In this document: positions 9,362 to 18,142 of the stretch, in pieces
Layout: each line of letters begins with the position of its first letter
How positions within the stretch are numbered: position 1 is the stretch's first letter
Assembly (NCBI GenBank): GCA_027486005.1
Contig: JAIXPZ010000061.1
Span: 1 to 63,253 of the forward strand
DNA from: Legionellales bacterium
GTDB lineage: Bacteria > Pseudomonadota > Gammaproteobacteria > JAGOUN01
Reading direction: 5' to 3'
DNA: 63,253 bases
The notes under the pieces: model-generated
What the model saw: the letters and a program-made list of their open reading frames with translations, nothing else
Databases searched by the model: none
Told to the model about the DNA's origin: nothing
Program-made: the position numbers and the translations under genes

Positions 9362-10456
9362 ATGTTTAAATTTTCAGAAGAGCAGTTTTCAGGCCAAGAG
9401 GCTATAGTATATCCTCCTGCTCCGTTCTTGACGGACGAAAGCGCCTCGCAGCCGGAGGAGTCAAAATCTGGCTCTAGAACGAATACTGCTAATGATTCGG
9501 GGAATAAATATTACATCCTTCAAGAAGGAATGCCGTATGAAATTGATGCTTCTAATCCACAACTTATTACTTGTTGTATTCCAGATGGAAAAGATAATAA
9601 CTTTAAAATTTTTTTTTTAAATTCGGAAAGCCAAATAAGAGCCGCGTTTAAAAACACAAAAAAGAAATATCAAAGACCAGGAGAAACAGCAAAAATAGGC
9701 AGTATTTTTAATTTAATTCAATATCCAAATGAACTCTCTTATGGTTTTCAAATACAAGAAATATCAGCGCCAGTCCCTAAGATTGATTCCCTTTCGATGC
9801 TTGACGTGTTAAAGCATCAAGTTTGTCTAATATTAATGCATCTCAAAGATAAACCTGAACAAGCTGATTGCAAACTTGATTATATAGAAGCTAAGAACGT
9901 TATGGATGAAACTTCTGAGCCAGTGCGTGATTTTATTGTGCAGGAGGACCGTACTATTGAAGAATATAAACAATATGTAGATACATTAAAATATGGCGTG
10001 CATTTGGCATCAGAAATTAACGCCGATAAAGATCCCAAATCTTACAATATATACCTTGAGATTCAAGATGAGAAGATTATGTATAAAACGAATAAGACTC
10101 TGAATAAATCCAATGAGCAAATCTATGTTGAGCTTACAGGAGATGTTTCGCAAGAAAGTACACTTTATCAAGCTATTGTACAAAAAGATTTAAGCGGATT
10201 AGATGACACATGTAAAGATGAAATTCGTAGGCAAGCATTAGTTAATCACCATATTAATGAAAAGCTAAGCCCAGCAATTCCTCGCCTGATGATTGGTGTA
10301 TTCGAACACTTAAAGCTTGGCAATGGCATATTTTCTATTAATCAAGACAATTTTCGCTTGCGCTCAAATTCAGGGGTGTCCTTTCGGGATGCCTTTCGGG
10401 ATGCCTGCGCTGCGAGCCATGGAGAGGCGCAGCCGAGGGCGAGTAGTCCCCGATAG
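9362..10456 (+). CDS. Unknown AT-rich protein downstream of the OTU gene; 3' end formed by repeat sequence
   Basis: A 364-residue protein that I do not recognise. It has no signal peptide or membrane segment. Residues about 24-46 are Ser/Glu/Asn-rich and look disordered; the remainder is mixed and hydrophilic. Start ATG 9362 has AGAGG upstream. It lies 66 bp after the OTU gene on the same strand with similar AT-rich composition, so the two may be co-acquired and co-transcribed. A run of ten T (9609-9618) inside the gene is frameshift-prone. The last roughly 30 codons (from about 10366) switch to GC-rich sequence containing a 12-bp tandem duplication (10381-10404, giving FRDAFRDA) and a palindrome. 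The native C-terminus has probably been replaced by a repeat insertion. A second effector is possible but unproven. Confidence 0.65.
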   Translation: MFKFSEEQFSGQEAIVYPPAPFLTDESASQPEESKSGSRTNTANDSGNKYYILQEGMPYEIDASNPQLITCCIPDGKDNNFKIFFLNSESQIRAAFKNTKKKYQRPGETAKIGSIFNLIQYPNELSYGFQIQEISAPVPKIDSLSMLDVLKHQVCLILMHLKDKPEQADCKLDYIEAKNVMDETSEPVRDFIVQEDRTIEEYKQYVDTLKYGVHLASEINADKDPKSYNIYLEIQDEKIMYKTNKTLNKSNEQIYVELTGDVSQESTLYQAIVQKDLSGLDDTCKDEIRRQALVNHHINEKLSPAIPRLMIGVFEHLKLGNGIFSINQDNFRLRSNSGVSFRDAFRDACAASHGEAQPRASSPR

Positions 10457-10731
10457 GTCACGAGTTTTTTGCCAAGCGGAGTGGCGAAGGACTGCAGGTC
10501 CGTAGCCTGCGCTAAAAATTTTTGGTGACCGTAGAGAAATCAAAGGAAATCAAAGGGTCAGATCAACTTGATTTAACGAAAGAAATCTCTGGCGCTAGCG
10601 CCAGAGACAAGGGCGATGGGGATTCCCAAGGGGAGCTACGCCAAGTGCTCCCCTTGAGTCGCCGTAGCGCAAACTTGTTTTGCGCAGGCGAAATATAATT
10701 AAGGAAACAATCTCGGTCGCTTGCGGCCGAG
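10381..10731. repeat. Cluster of six palindromes (hairpin array)
   Basis: Successive inverted repeats: CTGCGC/GCGCAG (10405-10410, 10427-10432); GGTCAC/GTGACC (10456-10461, 10525-10530) enclosing GGACTGCAGGTCC (10489-10501); a perfect 20-bp palindrome CTCTGGCGCTAGCGCCAGAG (10587-10606); CAAGGGGAGC/GCTCCCCTTG (10627-10636, 10647-10656); GCGCAAA/TTTGCGC (10667-10673, 10679-10685); CTCGGTCG/CGGCCGAG with one mismatch (10712-10719, 10724-10731). A 12-bp direct duplication at 10381-10404 precedes them. I see no gene in 10457-10800. Confidence 0.75.
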
Positions 10732-10800
10732 TTGTTGAATGACACAGAATCGTTTGGTTTATCAAAACAACTTCAATAAGGAGTCATTATTTCGATAGTC

Positions 10801-10854
10801 ACGCCTAAATCGGCTTATACCGCTAAAGAGCTGGAAGCGCATGAGGGTGTGTAA
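10801..10854 (+). pseudogene. Remnant of an Rpn-family gene (C-terminal fragment)
   Basis: The 17-codon stretch reads SAYTAKELEAHEGV and then stops. The intact Rpn-family protein at 41068-41934 contains SAYTAKELEAYERNW. A 26-base block (10813-10838) is identical in the two loci. The rest of the gene is missing, so this is a decayed duplicate of that family. Confidence 0.65.
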
Positions 10855-10937
10855 TATTAAGGTGAGCTTATAACTTATCGAGTTTTCTGATAGTCTGTGC
10901 CATCGTTTGGGCAAGTGGTGATTTCGATTTAGTATTA

Positions 10938-11318
10938 GTGAAAATGAACCGTCCAGAAGACTTTCCTAACGGCGTGGATATCTTTTCTGAAAAACTGGAA
11001 TGGGTTGGTCAAAAAAATATTGCTGAAACAGCAGAGAAACCTCTGCCATTGGTTTTGGATCAAATGAGTGGATATCGTCGCACAGGCCATGGTAGAGGCG
11101 GCATGAAACCGACACTATTTATGGCAGCCATGGCGGCAAGAAATTCAAATTCTTCGTTACGTATTTATTATGAATCTCTAACCGGTAGAGGAAAAAAGAA
11201 AATGGTAGCGCTCACAGCGTTAATGCGAAAAATCATTGTGATTGCAAATGCGAGGATTAAAGAAGCAGTGGTAACGGCACCTACAGTAAAGGTTGCCTCT
11301 CAAACGCAAGCCGCTTGA
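10938..11318 (+). pseudogene. IS110/IS1111-family transposase, C-terminal remnant
   Basis: A 126-residue frame. The part from about residue 50 has the conserved C-terminal Transposase_20 pattern: GHGRGGMKPTLFMAAMAA, then NSSLRIYYESL, GRGKKKMVALTALMRKI, ending in an Asn/Ala-rich helix. The N-terminal DEDD catalytic domain (about 200 residues) is absent, and the first 50 residues do not look like transposase, so this is a truncated, probably rearranged fragment. It lies beside other decayed material and has no flanking repeats I can identify. Confidence 0.7.
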
Positions 11319-11407
11319 GCAGAAACCCCTAGACGTCGTGAACGAAGATAACTGACAAGCCGTGAATATGGCGCGTCAGAAAGGATGGCAGTAGTTATTT
11401 AAAAAAA

Positions 11408-11435
11408 CCGCTCGATAAGCGGCGGGTATTTTTTT
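11408..11435 (+). terminator. Rho-independent-type terminator
   Basis: Stem CCGCT/AGCGG (11408-11412, 11418-11422) with a 5-nt loop, followed by GCGGGTA and seven T. It is about 90 bp after the IS110 remnant. The stem is short, so activity is uncertain. Confidence 0.5.
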
Positions 11436-11875
11436 AACTAAAAATTAATCAATAATATTTTTTTAAAAAAATTCAGACATAGTTGATTTCAACGCCAATT
11501 TCACGTCTTAGGGGGTCATTATTCAACGCCAATTAACATACGCGCGAATGACTTCATCGGATTTCCCTTTCTTAATCAAGAAAAGCTGAAGTCTACGAAA
11601 ACTATTTTCTAAACACCAGGGGTTATGCGGGTTTCAGGCCTGCCCGGGAGTCGCTGGAAAATCATTCAACAGCAAAATTTCATCTCAAAGGCTTTGAATT
11701 TTTGAGCGATTATATTCCTTCTTCTTGGGAAACTGATGTAGACGAATACAATGGAATTAAATATATCAGTATGATTTCTGCTTCTTGCGCATCGCATGTC
11801 GCTACACACTGCTCCTGGAAAACTTAACGGCTTGAAAAACACATTGTCATTCTTGGCTTTGTGCCTAACTCCATC
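11436..11875 (+). other. Gene-poor stretch with one undecodable coding remnant
   Basis: No complete gene is seen. The 13-mer TTCAACGCCAATT occurs twice, near 11487 and 11522. A plus-strand frame is open from about 11576 to a TAA at 11825-11827. It has no clear start; its later part (LSDYIPSSWETDVDEYNG) looks protein-like and may be the tail of a decayed gene. I cannot assign a family. Confidence 0.35.
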
Positions 11876-11876
11876 A

Positions 11877-12275
11877 TCATTTGAAAATTGAGTATAATTG
11901 ATCAAATGTTTGCCGTAACAGGGGATAATAATCGTTGACAATATGCGCATAAATATCGTCAGCCAATTCTTCATTGTAGGTGTGAGAAGTTAAATTGCGG
12001 TCTTTTAGCATTGCTAGCCATCGTGATTCTTGATCTATTAATTTTCCAGCGTAGGCTTCTTGTAAAACATCTCTAGGGTAGCGTACTTCAGTACCTTTTT
12101 CTGCCAGCAGATATTTAAGAGCTTTCCAAAATAGTTCTACACTAAATTCAAACCGTTGAATAGTTGCGTCTATGTTGCTTCTATCTACGTCCATAGGTTT
12201 TTTGACCATAACGCCAAGGGCATCCAACGCTTTTTTCAATCGATTAAAGTTTTCTACTACTTGTTGTTGACTCAT
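11877..12275 (-). CDS. HEPN-domain protein, partner of the nucleotidyltransferase (HI0074/HepT-like)
   Basis: A 132-residue helical protein of the nucleotidyltransferase substrate-binding (HI0074, HEPN) family. The HEPN signature RNLTSHTY (R-x4-H-x-Y) is near residue 92. In HepT-type members this motif gives RNase toxin activity (family knowledge); in HI0074-type members the role is unclear. Its ATG overlaps the stop of the upstream nucleotidyltransferase gene by 4 bp, which indicates translational coupling. It ends the dotU-icmF transcription unit. It is more likely an HEPN/MNT toxin-antitoxin pair than part of secretion. Confidence 0.82.
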   Translation of the reverse strand: MSQQQVVENFNRLKKALDALGVMVKKPMDVDRSNIDATIQRFEFSVELFWKALKYLLAEKGTEVRYPRDVLQEAYAGKLIDQESRWLAMLKDRNLTSHTYNEELADDIYAHIVNDYYPLLRQTFDQLYSIFK

Positions 12276-12577
12276 GATAATCCTCGTTGTTCATAAAGTA
12301 TTTTCCCATCTTGCTGGATGGATATGAGGAGTGGATTTGTTTTACTTAATGTGTCTAGTCGGACACAATCAATTTTTAGTAAAGTGTCCGCGTTTTCGAT
12401 AATATTTAATACTTTTTGCCAGTCAATTTTTGTGGCTTTTGGACAAGAAATGGCGATATCGATATCCGAACGCTCTTGATTGTCTTGACGTGCTCGTGAA
12501 CCATATAAAACAATTTTCTCAACGAAGGGTAATTGTTGTAGTCTCTGCCAAAAAGAATATTTTAGTATGTTTTGCAT
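12272..12577 (-). CDS. Minimal nucleotidyltransferase (MNT; antitoxin-like)
   Basis: A 101-residue protein with the pol-beta-type signature LYGSRAR and, after the standard spacing, SDIDIAI (Gly26-Ser27, Asp38, Asp40). In MntA/HepT systems this enzyme adds nucleotides to the HEPN toxin and neutralises it; that is family knowledge applied here. It starts at the base after the icmF stop codon and overlaps the HEPN gene by 4 bp, so all four genes from dotU onward are probably on one transcript. Confidence 0.85.
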   Translation of the reverse strand: MQNILKYSFWQRLQQLPFVEKIVLYGSRARQDNQERSDIDIAISCPKATKIDWQKVLNIIENADTLLKIDCVRLDTLSKTNPLLISIQQDGKILYEQRGLS

Positions 12578-14962
12578 TTATTGACACTCTACCGCATTTT
12601 GTTTCAGCAGTGCGTAATACGTATCTGCAATCTGCAACCACCACGTTTGAATAGGTTCTGGGAGTTGTGATGCGAGATAGCGAATTTGTTGCGCGTCACT
12701 GGGGTTATCATTGGTTGCAGCATATTCTTGTGCGAGCAGCATGCAGGCTGCGGCTTTTTGATCTTCGCTATTTTGAATTTTCAATACTTGATCGCTGAGT
12801 TTTATAAGAAACGCAAAGCTATGATAAAGCGCGTTATTTTCAGGTGTGGACTGTGGTGTGAGAGTATCATTAAACGCTGTCAAGAAAGGAGAAGCTTGTT
12901 CTATTTCTGGGATTGAAGTATTTTTCTGTGATAAATTTAATAGAGAAAGAATAGGTGAGTCAACACTGGTTAATATTTTCAGTTGTGCTGAAAAGTCTGT
13001 AAAAGAGTTAGTTTGCGTTAATGTGATGTGTTTGATCGCATCTTCCCAGGCGTTGCTATAGAGTTTGATGTACTCTTCTTGCAGTTGTAAAAATAAAGCA
13101 TTTTCAGTGATGTCATTTCGCTGAGACATGCCAAGCACTTTATTGCCATTGATTGCTTCTTTTGCAACAGAAAACAAACGTTTTTTATAAACAGCAGAAA
13201 ACTCCGGCGCAGTATAAATTTCAGGAATGACAGCTAATTTTTTTTCTACTTCCAAGGAAGGTTTTTTATTTCTAAAAAGGGTTGATATATCGAGAGAATG
13301 ATGTGTGTTGATACTAGAAAAAAGAAGCACATAAGCTAACTTTCTGGCCGATAATAATGAAAAGCCTTTTCTGCTGTCTTGGATAAAAGGAGAGTTTTCA
13401 TCAACAACCAGCACATTCTTTTGAATATTTTCAGGCAGCAGTTTAATCGGCTCATCAGAGGAGCCTAGAAGATCAGAAAGATGCGCATCGATGTACTGCG
13501 GATCCACAACCCAGTCAGGCTGGCTGAGCATAAGATAAATATTAAATGCAATAAAGGCGTTTGCGGGATCAGAGGACAAGTGTGAATTCACGTAACTTTC
13601 TAGGCGTTGGTTAACTAGGGGCAGCCATTGTTGTGAAATAATACGTTGATAGATATTCCTCAACTTAGTTTCTAGCCTAAAATTTGTAGTAAAAATATAT
13701 TTTTCAACTAAAGATGATTTTTGGTTTTTTTCTAGATGATCTAAAGAGGCACTTATTTCATCAAGTTCATCAGTGACATTGTTTAATTTTAATGAATGGT
13801 ACGAAAGCTTTGAGAAGGCTTGTGCTGATTCTATAACCTTGTTACCCGCTTGAATGAGTTTTACTTGTTGAGAAAATTGTTGAGAAATATACAACACAAA
13901 TGCAGCAAGAATTAATGAGCACAATACAACAAAAGAAACGCGAGTTATTTTTTCTGTATAAGAGTGAGGCTCAATAGAGTCACGTCGACACTGATTCTCT
14001 AGGGCATGTTGCGTAAAAAAATGTTTATGGTTATTTTTTTGGTGGCTTCCTTTTGTCGCGGCGGTGTCTGAATGAGTCGCGTCAGTTAACTCTCTTACTT
14101 GTCGACAAGAAACAAAATATAATTGTGTAGGGTTGAGAAATCGGTCGCTGCTCCATTGGCCTAAAAACTTTGGGAGTATCTCTACTAATTTCTGCTTAAT
14201 TGTTTCTAGCGCTAATGGAAAAGTCTTGATTAAAAATAACTGCTCAGGATGGATCTCATGATGTAAGCGCCATAATAATCGTTCGTTGAGCTTTTTAATA
14301 AGTTGTTCGCACTCTGTTGCCAAGGCATCTGAGGTAGCATTCTCTAGCGACAGACCCCATGGTTGTTCTAAAAACTCTTTGCTTTCATGGTCAAAAAATT
14401 CGTTAAAACCAGGGATAAGATCAGCTTTAGTAAAAAACAAAGCGATCTGGAGGTGAGTTTTCAATCCCGCTGCAAGCGAATTTAGCGCAAGCGCTATTTG
14501 AGATAAGCGAGTGTCATTTGATACTTTGCTTCTGGTAACGAAGTCATGTAAGTCAATGTTGATTAAGCAATGAGTGACAAATAAGTAGGGGCGCATTTTT
14601 CTTAGCTGAACTGCAAGAAAGTGCCAGGCGTGACGTTGTAAATGTGCGTCGCTAAACAAGAAAAAATCTTGGGGGATATGAAAAAATAAGGTGTTGTGTA
14701 GGAGATATATTTCAAATGCAAATTCATTGCTTATTTTATAGGTATCGATCAAGTTGGTTTGCGCAGAAAATATAAGCTCCCCTGATGAGGCGCATAGTAT
14801 AGACTTTCCTGATTCAGGTTGGCCGATCACTAGAACACAGTGACGAACTTGCTGTTGTTTGTGTAGGAGTATTTTAATTGCTAGTTTAATCTGGCGCTTG
14901 AGTCGATTGAATTTTGCTTTTTCGTTGTTAGCGATTTTTTTTCTAGTAATGAAATGCATCAT
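12578..14962 (-). CDS. icmF: IcmF, inner-membrane component of the type IVB (Dot/Icm) system
   Basis: A 794-residue protein. IcmF works with DotU to stabilise the Dot/Icm core complex in the inner membrane. Visible: an N-terminal Walker A motif GQPESGKS (residues 47-54), an IDLHDF segment in the GTPase-like domain, one strong membrane helix at about 345-366 (VVLCSLILAAFVLYI), and a long helical periplasmic part. T6SS homologues (TssM) are generally longer, and no other tss genes are here, so the Dot/Icm assignment is preferred. The start overlaps the dotU stop by 4 bp. No frameshift is seen. Confidence 0.85.
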   Translation of the reverse strand: MMHFITRKKIANNEKAKFNRLKRQIKLAIKILLHKQQQVRHCVLVIGQPESGKSILCASSGELIFSAQTNLIDTYKISNEFAFEIYLLHNTLFFHIPQDFFLFSDAHLQRHAWHFLAVQLRKMRPYLFVTHCLINIDLHDFVTRSKVSNDTRLSQIALALNSLAAGLKTHLQIALFFTKADLIPGFNEFFDHESKEFLEQPWGLSLENATSDALATECEQLIKKLNERLLWRLHHEIHPEQLFLIKTFPLALETIKQKLVEILPKFLGQWSSDRFLNPTQLYFVSCRQVRELTDATHSDTAATKGSHQKNNHKHFFTQHALENQCRRDSIEPHSYTEKITRVSFVVLCSLILAAFVLYISQQFSQQVKLIQAGNKVIESAQAFSKLSYHSLKLNNVTDELDEISASLDHLEKNQKSSLVEKYIFTTNFRLETKLRNIYQRIISQQWLPLVNQRLESYVNSHLSSDPANAFIAFNIYLMLSQPDWVVDPQYIDAHLSDLLGSSDEPIKLLPENIQKNVLVVDENSPFIQDSRKGFSLLSARKLAYVLLFSSINTHHSLDISTLFRNKKPSLEVEKKLAVIPEIYTAPEFSAVYKKRLFSVAKEAINGNKVLGMSQRNDITENALFLQLQEEYIKLYSNAWEDAIKHITLTQTNSFTDFSAQLKILTSVDSPILSLLNLSQKNTSIPEIEQASPFLTAFNDTLTPQSTPENNALYHSFAFLIKLSDQVLKIQNSEDQKAAACMLLAQEYAATNDNPSDAQQIRYLASQLPEPIQTWWLQIADTYYALLKQNAVECQ

Positions 14963-15768
14963 GCTGCGATTTCCTGTTGTTGATGAGATGTTGCAACATT
15001 ATTGGCTAATAAACCTTCACGTGTGGCATTGTAAGTCTGTCGAAATACTAAGCCTGCGACTACAGCAAAAACAATAAATACGACTAATGTTAACAAGTAA
15101 AAACGACGATGTTTTTGCGTGGTATTTGAGACGGCCCTAGTTGATGGCGGCGACACTTTCGATAAAGAAAAAGAGGGTAGATTAGGAGATAATACATGAC
15201 TGTGTTGGCCACGAATTTCTGCGATTAAGCGGAATGTATTATCGGCTAGGAAGGACCATTGTTGTAGCCCAAAAGGCGTGCTTCGATATTGTCCTTTATA
15301 TCCAAATCGTAAGCATAAGTACATTAATTCGAGTAAGTCGATATATTTATCCGGCTGCGGTCTAATATGCTCCAAAATGGAATAAAATTTTTCTTGTTCC
15401 AGCCGGCTATTATGGAAGTTCTGTAGAAACTGCCCGTCATTGCCTACACATCGTAGAATGTCATCTAGTGTAGCGCAGAGAGTATAGTGAGCGGCGAGAG
15501 AAATGTCTTGAGAGTAACCCAGTTGTTGATAGTGTTTTTGTAACGCTTCAAGATGTTCTAAAATATTTTTTTTAATTTCGCTGGATAAAGGATTTTGAGT
15601 TAATTCGTGAAGGTACCCAAATATAGCCGCAGAAGAATCAACAAGTGCATTGACCCCGGATTCAGGTGAATGACGCACTGCAGATGCAATCTTGCACCAA
15701 CTGGCCAAATTATTTTGTGGAAATATGGTGGTTTCGGCGTTTGTTTTTAGTTCAGTGGATAAAGTCAT
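14959..15768 (-). CDS. dotU: DotU (IcmH), partner of IcmF in type IVB secretion
   Basis: A 269-residue protein of the DotU/TssL family: a cytoplasmic helical domain with the family pattern AHYTLCATLDDILRC followed by LEQEKFYSILEHI and LELMYLCLRFGYKGQYR, then a C-terminal membrane anchor (about 225-246, LLTLVVFIVFAVVAGLVF). It sits in the inner membrane and contacts IcmF. It is the first gene of the dotU-icmF-MNT-HEPN unit and overlaps icmF by 4 bp. The dotU/icmF pair sits apart from other dot/icm genes, which fits Legionellales organisation. Confidence 0.88.
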   Translation of the reverse strand: MTLSTELKTNAETTIFPQNNLASWCKIASAVRHSPESGVNALVDSSAAIFGYLHELTQNPLSSEIKKNILEHLEALQKHYQQLGYSQDISLAAHYTLCATLDDILRCVGNDGQFLQNFHNSRLEQEKFYSILEHIRPQPDKYIDLLELMYLCLRFGYKGQYRSTPFGLQQWSFLADNTFRLIAEIRGQHSHVLSPNLPSFSLSKVSPPSTRAVSNTTQKHRRFYLLTLVVFIVFAVVAGLVFRQTYNATREGLLANNVATSHQQQEIAA

Positions 15769-15840
15769 TAGTTCTGCAAGCGTTCAACAATAGTAGTCAT
15801 TATTGATCAAGATGCGTGGAGAATACAACTATAAAACGAA

Positions 15841-15868
15841 GGGGGTTACCAGCCGGATCGCCCCTACC
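15841..15868. repeat. Copy of the GTAGGGGC palindromic repeat
   Basis: On the minus strand it reads GGTAGGGGCGATCCGGCTGG followed by TAACCCCC. It belongs to the dispersed family also seen at 22301, 24409, 49516, 54109 and 57406. It lies between dotU and fis. Confidence 0.7.
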
Positions 15869-15874
15869 GAAACA

Positions 15875-16156
15875 TTACAGCAAATCGCAGCTTTTTAGCT
15901 TTTTGCGCAAAGTGCCACGGCTAATACCTAAGAGTGCCGCCGCTTTTGATTGATTGTGACGCGTATAAATCAATACTGCTTCGAAAAATGGCTTTTCAAA
16001 CTCACCTAAAAATAACTCATACAATTGATGTGGAGTTTCGCCGCTAAGACTAGTGACATAGTTTTGAAATAAGTCCTTGATATGTTGTGATAAGGAATAG
16101 TTTTCAGGTTTGATTTTTTCAGGTGCGGCGACCGATGGTTCGAAAATTGCGCTCAT
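15875..16156 (-). CDS. fis: Fis family nucleoid-associated DNA-binding protein
   Basis: A 93-residue protein, close to the usual Fis length. It ends in the Fis helix-turn-helix (SKAAALLGISRGTLRKKLK), which binds and bends AT-rich DNA; the central part QLYELFLGEFEKPFFEAVL is the dimerisation helix region. In other gammaproteobacteria fis is usually downstream of dusB and near prmA and accBC. Here it follows accC directly on the same strand after about 150 bp and neither prmA nor dusB is present. Several Fis paralogues exist in Legionellales, so this may be one of them. Confidence 0.85.
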   Translation of the reverse strand: MSAIFEPSVAAPEKIKPENYSLSQHIKDLFQNYVTSLSGETPHQLYELFLGEFEKPFFEAVLIYTRHNQSKAAALLGISRGTLRKKLKSCDLL

Positions 16157-16307
16157 AAAAGCCTCTCTGTTATATATTTTAATTGTTTGACTTCCCTAAC
16201 CAAAGCAAGCTTCCGTTCCTGACTGTTTCCATAATGGGCTTCCGCGCTCATTAGTGTGCGAAATTTTAGCACAGCAGTTATTCCGTGTATAGATCGGAAA
16301 CAAAACT

Positions 16308-17654
16308 TTATGCTTCTTTATGCAGCATCTCTTCCAAATAATGGATGTTTGTGCCACCTTTAACAAAATTTTTATCATTCAGAATACGTTGTTGCAGCTC
16401 AATATTGGTTTTTATGCCCTCAATATGTAACTCAGTTAATGCATTGCGCATGCGCATGATAGCCGTTTGGCGGTCTTCACCAAAAGCGATCACTTTGGCA
16501 ATTAAAGAGTCATAATAAGGGGGTACACGGTAGCCTGAGTAAAGGTGTGAGTCTACGCGAACTCCTGGCCCTCCTGGTGCGTGAAACAATTCAACCGTGC
16601 CCGGAGAGGGGATAAAAGTTCTAGGGTCTTCTGCATTAATCCGGCATTCTATGGCATGACCGCGGATTAGGATGTCTTCTTGGCGCAGTGTCATTGGTAT
16701 AGCAGCGGCGACTTTTATTTGTTCTTTGATCAGGTCGATGCCCGTAATCATTTCGGTCACAGGGTGTTCGACTTGTATGCGAGTATTCATTTCAATAAAA
16801 TAAAATTCGCCATTTTCAAATAAAAACTCAAATGTACCAACGCCGCGATACTTCATTAAACGACAAGCTTCTGCGCAGCGCTCGCCAATTTTGGCGCGCT
16901 GTTCAGGGGTAATGCCTGGTGCTGTGGCTTCTTCTAGGACTTTTTGGTGGCGTCGTTGCATAGAGCAGTCACGTTCTGCTAAATAAACGGCCTTACCTTT
17001 ACCATCGGCAAGCACTTGAATTTCAATATGCCGTGGGTTTTCAAGGAATTTTTCCATATAGACAGTGCTGTTGCCAAATGCCGCGCTAGCTTCGGTTTTG
17101 GTCATATTAATGAAATTAGTGATTTCTGAAGATTGTCGCACAACACGCATGCCTCGACCGCCTCCGCCGCCAGAAGCTTTAATGATCACTGGCAAGCCGA
17201 TCCTATTTGCGGTCCTAATGTTTTCTTCCTCATCTGTTCCCAGCGGGCCATCCGAGCCAGGAACGCAAGGAATGCCTGCGGCTTTCATAGCGTGAATAGC
17301 AGATACTTTATCGCCCATAGTGCGGATAGTGGCTGCGTCTGGCCCGATAAAGATAAACCCGCTATTTTCAACTTGTTCAGCAAAGTTAGCGTTTTCAGCG
17401 AGAAAACCATATCCAGGATGAATTGCATCTGCATCGGTAATTTCTGCAGCGCTAATAATAGCAGGAATGCTGAGATAGCTATCAGAAGGTGGCGCAGAAC
17501 CAATGCAAATAGACTCATCGGCAAGACGTACATGTTTTAAATCTCTGTCTGCTGTTGAGTGCACGGCAACAGTTTTGATACCCATTTCTTTGCAGGCTCT
17601 TAGTATGCGTAGAGCAATTTCACCACGATTGGCGATAACGATTTTTTTTAACAT
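16308..17654 (-). CDS. accC: Acetyl-CoA carboxylase biotin carboxylase subunit
   Basis: 448 residues, the normal length. It carboxylates the biotin of AccB using ATP and bicarbonate, the first step of fatty-acid synthesis. Visible: N-terminal [17 protein letters not shown], the ATP-grasp glycine loop [14 protein letters not shown] (about 159-172), the catalytic region [20 protein letters not shown], and the C-terminal domain with [12 protein letters not shown]. It follows accB by 22 bp, the conserved accBC operon. A normal, intact enzyme. Confidence 0.97.
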   Translation of the reverse strand: MLKKIVIANRGEIALRILRACKEMGIKTVAVHSTADRDLKHVRLADESICIGSAPPSDSYLSIPAIISAAEITDADAIHPGYGFLAENANFAEQVENSGFIFIGPDAATIRTMGDKVSAIHAMKAAGIPCVPGSDGPLGTDEEENIRTANRIGLPVIIKASGGGGGRGMRVVRQSSEITNFINMTKTEASAAFGNSTVYMEKFLENPRHIEIQVLADGKGKAVYLAERDCSMQRRHQKVLEEATAPGITPEQRAKIGERCAEACRLMKYRGVGTFEFLFENGEFYFIEMNTRIQVEHPVTEMITGIDLIKEQIKVAAAIPMTLRQEDILIRGHAIECRINAEDPRTFIPSPGTVELFHAPGGPGVRVDSHLYSGYRVPPYYDSLIAKVIAFGEDRQTAIMRMRNALTELHIEGIKTNIELQQRILNDKNFVKGGTNIHYLEEMLHKEA

Positions 17655-17676
17655 AATATCCTACTATTCAATGATG

Positions 17677-18138
17677 CTATTCGATAATGAAAAGCGGTTG
17701 ACCAAATTCTACTGGAGACGCATTTTCGATGAGACGCGCGGTAATAATGCCTGAAACATCAGCTTCAATTTGGTTATACATTTTCATGGCTTCAATTAAA
17801 CAAATAACTTGGCCTTTTTTAACTGCCTGGCCTACTTCAACAAAAGGATCAGCGCCAGGAGTTGCTGACAGATAAACGGTTCCAACCATCGGCGAAGTCA
17901 AGTGATGTTGTTTCGAGTCGTCAACAGGGGTATGTTTATGATGGCTTTCTTTATGCGAGTTTTCCGCAGCAAGTGGCGGTAGCGAAGGCATTAGTGTTGG
18001 AGCTGCTGTATAATGTGTGACGGATGAAGAGGGCTTGCAAATTTCAATAGTTTCACCATTTTCACTAATCTTAAGACTAGCAATTTGTGACTCTTCTACA
18101 AGTTCAATGAGTTTCTTTATTTTACGCAAATCGATCAT
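17677..18138 (-). CDS. accB: Acetyl-CoA carboxylase biotin carboxyl carrier protein
   Basis: 153 residues. The C-terminal biotinyl domain has the EAMKMYNQIEA motif, with Lys119 the biotinylation site. Before it is a Pro/Ala/His-rich linker (HKESHHKHTPVDDSKQHH), more His-rich than usual, and an N-terminal oligomerisation part (MIDLRKIKKLIELVEE). It is carboxylated by AccC, the next gene. Only 4 bp separates it from the aroQ stop codon upstream, so aroQ-accB-accC is one unit. Confidence 0.96.
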   Translation of the reverse strand: MIDLRKIKKLIELVEESQIASLKISENGETIEICKPSSSVTHYTAAPTLMPSLPPLAAENSHKESHHKHTPVDDSKQHHLTSPMVGTVYLSATPGADPFVEVGQAVKKGQVICLIEAMKMYNQIEADVSGIITARLIENASPVEFGQPLFIIE

Positions 18139-18142
18139 GTTA

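Noticed and set aside
12578-15768. Type VI secretion interpretation of DotU/IcmF
   Set aside because: IcmF is only 794 residues, and no other tss genes are adjacent; Dot/Icm is the better reading.
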